Below, in pieces: positions 62,005 through 64,000 of a DNA stretch of 64,000 nucleotides. Each line of letters opens with the position of its first letter. The first letter of the stretch is position 1. Source of the stretch: Bradyrhizobium barranii subsp. apii (GTDB taxonomy: Bacteria > Pseudomonadota > Alphaproteobacteria > Rhizobiales > Xanthobacteraceae); the NCBI RefSeq assembly GCF_011516635.5, contig NZ_CP096255.1, forward strand, positions 2,974,501 through 3,038,500. The letters are read 5' to 3'. Made by a program: the position numbers and the translations under genes. The notes beneath the pieces are model-generated. The model was not told where the DNA came from. It worked only from the letters and a program-made list of their open reading frames with translations, and searched no databases.

Positions 62005-63600
62005 TCACGCCGCCAGTGCAATGCCGTCCTTGCGATGGTCCGACGCGCCGAGAAAGACGCCCCTGGAAAGATCGACGTGCACGGCCTGACAACCTCCGAG
62101 CGGTTCGTCCGCCCAGATCACGCGATGACTGCGCGCAATCAATTCGTCGGCGACGGAGCCGGGAATCGTGGGTTCGAGGCTCAGCGTGCCATCAAACGCA
62201 AAGCTGCGCGGCGCATCCGAGGACTGCTGAATGTCGAGCCCACGGTCGAGCACGCCGCTCAGGATCTGTACATGTCCCGCCGCCTGGTATTGTCCACCCA
62301 TCACGCCAAAGGCCATGATCGGCTTGCCGTGCTTCGCCAGCAAACCCGGAATGATGGTGTGAAAAGGACGTTTTCGCGGCGCAATCGCATTGGGATGTCC
62401 TTCGAGAAGGGAGAATCCCGAACCTCGGTTCTGCAATAGCACGCCCGCGCGAGGGGCGTAGATGCCGCTGCCGAACGCGAAGAAAAGCGAATTGATGAAA
62501 GATACCATGTTGCCGTCGCGGTCGGCGACTGCAACGTAAGCCGTGTCACGATGAACAGGCATGTCAAAATCCGCTGATGCGCTGGCACGCTTCCGGTCGA
62601 TGGAGGAGCGCAATGCTGCGACTGACGCCTCCGAGAGGAGCGAGCCGACATCGAGCGGACGGAATTCCGGATCGGCGACCAGCGCGTCGCGCTGCCGGTA
62701 GGCCGCCTTGGTTGCCTCGGCAAGGAGGTGAATGCGATCCGCCTCGCCGAGCGCCGGATTGGCCATGTCGAAGCCGGCAAGGATGCGGGCGATCAGCAGC
62801 GCCGCGACGCCCTGTCCGTTGGGCGGACATTGCAGGATTTGATGATCGCGGTAGTCGGCGCTGATCGGCTCGACGTACTCCGATCGGGCACTTGCGAGAT
62901 CTTCAAGCTGCATCATTCCGCCCAGCGCCTTCAATGTCGCGACGATTTCTTCGGCGACGGCACCTTCGTAAAACGCGGCGCGCCCCTCGCGTGCGATCCG
63001 GCGCAGCGTCGCGCCGAGTGCGGGATGATTGAGCTTGCTACCGACGGCGGGCGCAGCGCCACCGGGCAGATAGACCGGTACGCCGGTCCGATGTCGTTCG
63101 ATGCGATCGGCGTAGCGTGCCCAATCCAGCGCGGCGCGGGGCGTCACCACAAAGCCGGTCTCGGCCGCGCGGATCGCCGGCGCCAGAACCTCGTCCAGGC
63201 CTTTTGAACCATAGTCGCCAGAGAGGCGGCACCAGGCATCGACCGCCCCCGGAACTGCCACTGCATGGGGTGAATCGTCCGGGATCGACGCCAGCCCGCG
63301 TTGCCGAAACCAGCCGAGTTCAGCCGTCGCCGGCGCTCGGCCCGAGCCGTTGACTGCGACGGGTTTGCCGGAGGCGGGAGCATAGATCGCAAAACAGTCG
63401 CCGCCGATGCCGGTCATATGCGGATCAATGACACCCTGGAGGGCGATCGCGGCAATGGCGGCATCGACTGCATTGCCGCCACTGCGCAGGATCTCGACCG
63501 CAGCGAGCGTGACAGCCGGATGAGAGGTCGCGGCCATGCCCCGGTCGCCCACCGCCAGCGAGCGCCCCGGCACCATGAAATCGCGCTGTCCCCAGCTCAT
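62005..63600 (-). CDS. Gamma-glutamyltransferase family protein
   Basis: This 531-aa Ntn-hydrolase has MAATSHPAVTLAAVEILRSG, MTGIGGDCFAIYA and RDTAYVAVADRDGNMVSFIN, where Thr353 would be the autocatalytic nucleophile and N-terminus of the small subunit. The usual TTH is DTAY here. No signal peptide is present, so it is probably cytoplasmic and acts on imported gamma-glutamyl peptides. It starts at ATG 63600, which overlaps the nagB stop by 4 nt. Confidence 0.9.
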   Translation of the reverse strand: MSWGQRDFMVPGRSLAVGDRGMAATSHPAVTLAAVEILRSGGNAVDAAIAAIALQGVIDPHMTGIGGDCFAIYAPASGKPVAVNGSGRAPATAELGWFRQRGLASIPDDSPHAVAVPGAVDAWCRLSGDYGSKGLDEVLAPAIRAAETGFVVTPRAALDWARYADRIERHRTGVPVYLPGGAAPAVGSKLNHPALGATLRRIAREGRAAFYEGAVAEEIVATLKALGGMMQLEDLASARSEYVEPISADYRDHQILQCPPNGQGVAALLIARILAGFDMANPALGEADRIHLLAEATKAAYRQRDALVADPEFRPLDVGSLLSEASVAALRSSIDRKRASASADFDMPVHRDTAYVAVADRDGNMVSFINSLFFAFGSGIYAPRAGVLLQNRGSGFSLLEGHPNAIAPRKRPFHTIIPGLLAKHGKPIMAFGVMGGQYQAAGHVQILSGVLDRGLDIQQSSDAPRSFAFDGTLSLEPTIPGSVADELIARSHRVIWADEPLGGCQAVHVDLSRGVFLGASDHRKDGIALAA

Positions 63601-64000
63601 GCCCTTCTCCGATTGTTGTTGTGAGGCCGCGTGGCGAGGGCTGCGGCAGCCGGTTCATCGCAAAGGATATCGACGTTGCCGTGCAGGCGGAGTGCCGAGG
63701 CAGGACATGCTGCTGCGATCGGACCCTCGATCGCGGATGCGACTGCGGCTGCTTTCTCCGGCCCCTTGGCGATAAGGAGGATGCTCCGAGCCTCCAGGAT
63801 TGTTGCTATGCCCATTGTGATCGCACGTTCGGGAACCGACGCCGGATCGGGAAAATTGATGGCATTCGCGATGCGGGTTGCTTCATCGAGTCTGACCTCG
63901 CGGGTACGTGAGGCGAAATCCGAACCTGGCTCATTGAAGCCGATATGGCCGTTGGCGCCGATGCCGAGGAGCAGCAGGTCGATGCCCCCGGCAGCCGCAA
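63597..64000 (-). CDS. nagB: NagB, glucosamine-6-phosphate deaminase, C-terminal part (5' end outside window)
   Basis: The visible 134 codons run off the right edge. GIDLLLLGIGANGHIGFNEP is the NagB signature with the conserved active-site NGHIGFNEP. TMGIATILEARSILLIAKGP and a final LHGNVDILCDEPAA fit the C-terminal half. NagB converts glucosamine-6-P to fructose-6-P and ammonia. In this unit it could take amino sugars from imported (muro)peptides. Its TGA overlaps the gamma-glutamyltransferase ATG. Confidence 0.94.
   Translation of the reverse strand, partial: AAAGGIDLLLLGIGANGHIGFNEPGSDFASRTREVRLDEATRIANAINFPDPASVPERAITMGIATILEARSILLIAKGPEKAAAVASAIEGPIAAACPASALRLHGNVDILCDEPAAAALATRPHNNNRRRA

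Noticed and set aside
60865..62439. 524-codon plus-strand ORF
   Set aside because: Antisense shadow of the fused ATPase and gamma-glutamyltransferase genes, both of which have clear motifs.
1..64000. tRNA, rRNA or integrase-type island ends
   Set aside because: No cloverleaf, rRNA or integrase sequence was recognised on either strand; a covariance-model scan would be decisive.

Overview
The window reads as chromosome of a GC-rich alphaproteobacterium, most likely Bradyrhizobium or a close Rhizobiales relative. This is inferred from protein style, the malonate decarboxylase and transport set, and the 'CLTRP...QHWVYR' small secreted protein; no taxonomic search was run. Almost all sequence is coding and no rRNA, tRNA or CRISPR was found.

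Layout. (1) 1-1640: the end of an unknown HExxH protein followed by a complete IS630-family element. (2) 1.7-27.7 kb: a type VI secretion (T6SS) locus in two divergent units. The minus unit is tssA-tssB-tssC-hcp-tssE-tssF-tssG-clpV-methyltransferase. The plus unit is vgrG-DUF6931-tagH(FHA)-tssK-tssL-tssM-tagF-pppA-ppkA. It has the Thr-phosphorylation control circuit (PpkA, PppA, FHA, TagF), a TssL fused to an OmpA-like peptidoglycan-binding domain, and no tssJ. tssF carries an apparent 1-nt deletion that removes its conserved C-terminus. (3) 27.7-41.4 kb: an accessory island of exported proteins. It holds a DUF4424 protein, a split propeller/NlpC-P60-like gene, three caspase-fold proteins (one with a perfect EF-hand loop), a DUF4384 protein, an alpha/beta-hydrolase-like protein, an isoprenylcysteine-methyltransferase-like membrane protein and a metzincin-type protease.

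(4) 41.6-49.3 kb: a compact type I secretion locus. It contains a LuxR-type regulator with a degenerate receiver, an HlyD adaptor, a PrtD-like ABC exporter and, upstream in the same orientation, two glycine-rich proteins. Both are built from one non-RTX repeat unit, one copy in the short protein and four in the long one. This is the best candidate here for an undescribed system. (5) 49.3-57.4 kb: biotin-independent malonate decarboxylase mdcACDEGBH facing madL-madM-mdcY, with a symmetric three-site operator between them. (6) 57.4-64 kb: a Liv-type solute-binding protein and a convergent catabolic unit: nagB (5' end outside the window), gamma-glutamyltransferase, fused DppD/DppF-type ATPase and a Gfo/Idh/MocA dehydrogenase.

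Working together: MadLM import malonate, MdcABCDEGH decarboxylate it to acetate and CO2, and MdcY presumably represses both arms from the shared operator. In the T6SS, TssB/C/Hcp/VgrG on the TssE/F/G/K baseplate and TssL/M membrane complex would fire contact-dependent effectors, gated by kinase/phosphatase/FHA/TagF. Function depends on whether the tssF lesion is real. No cognate effector-immunity pair or PAAR gene is visible.
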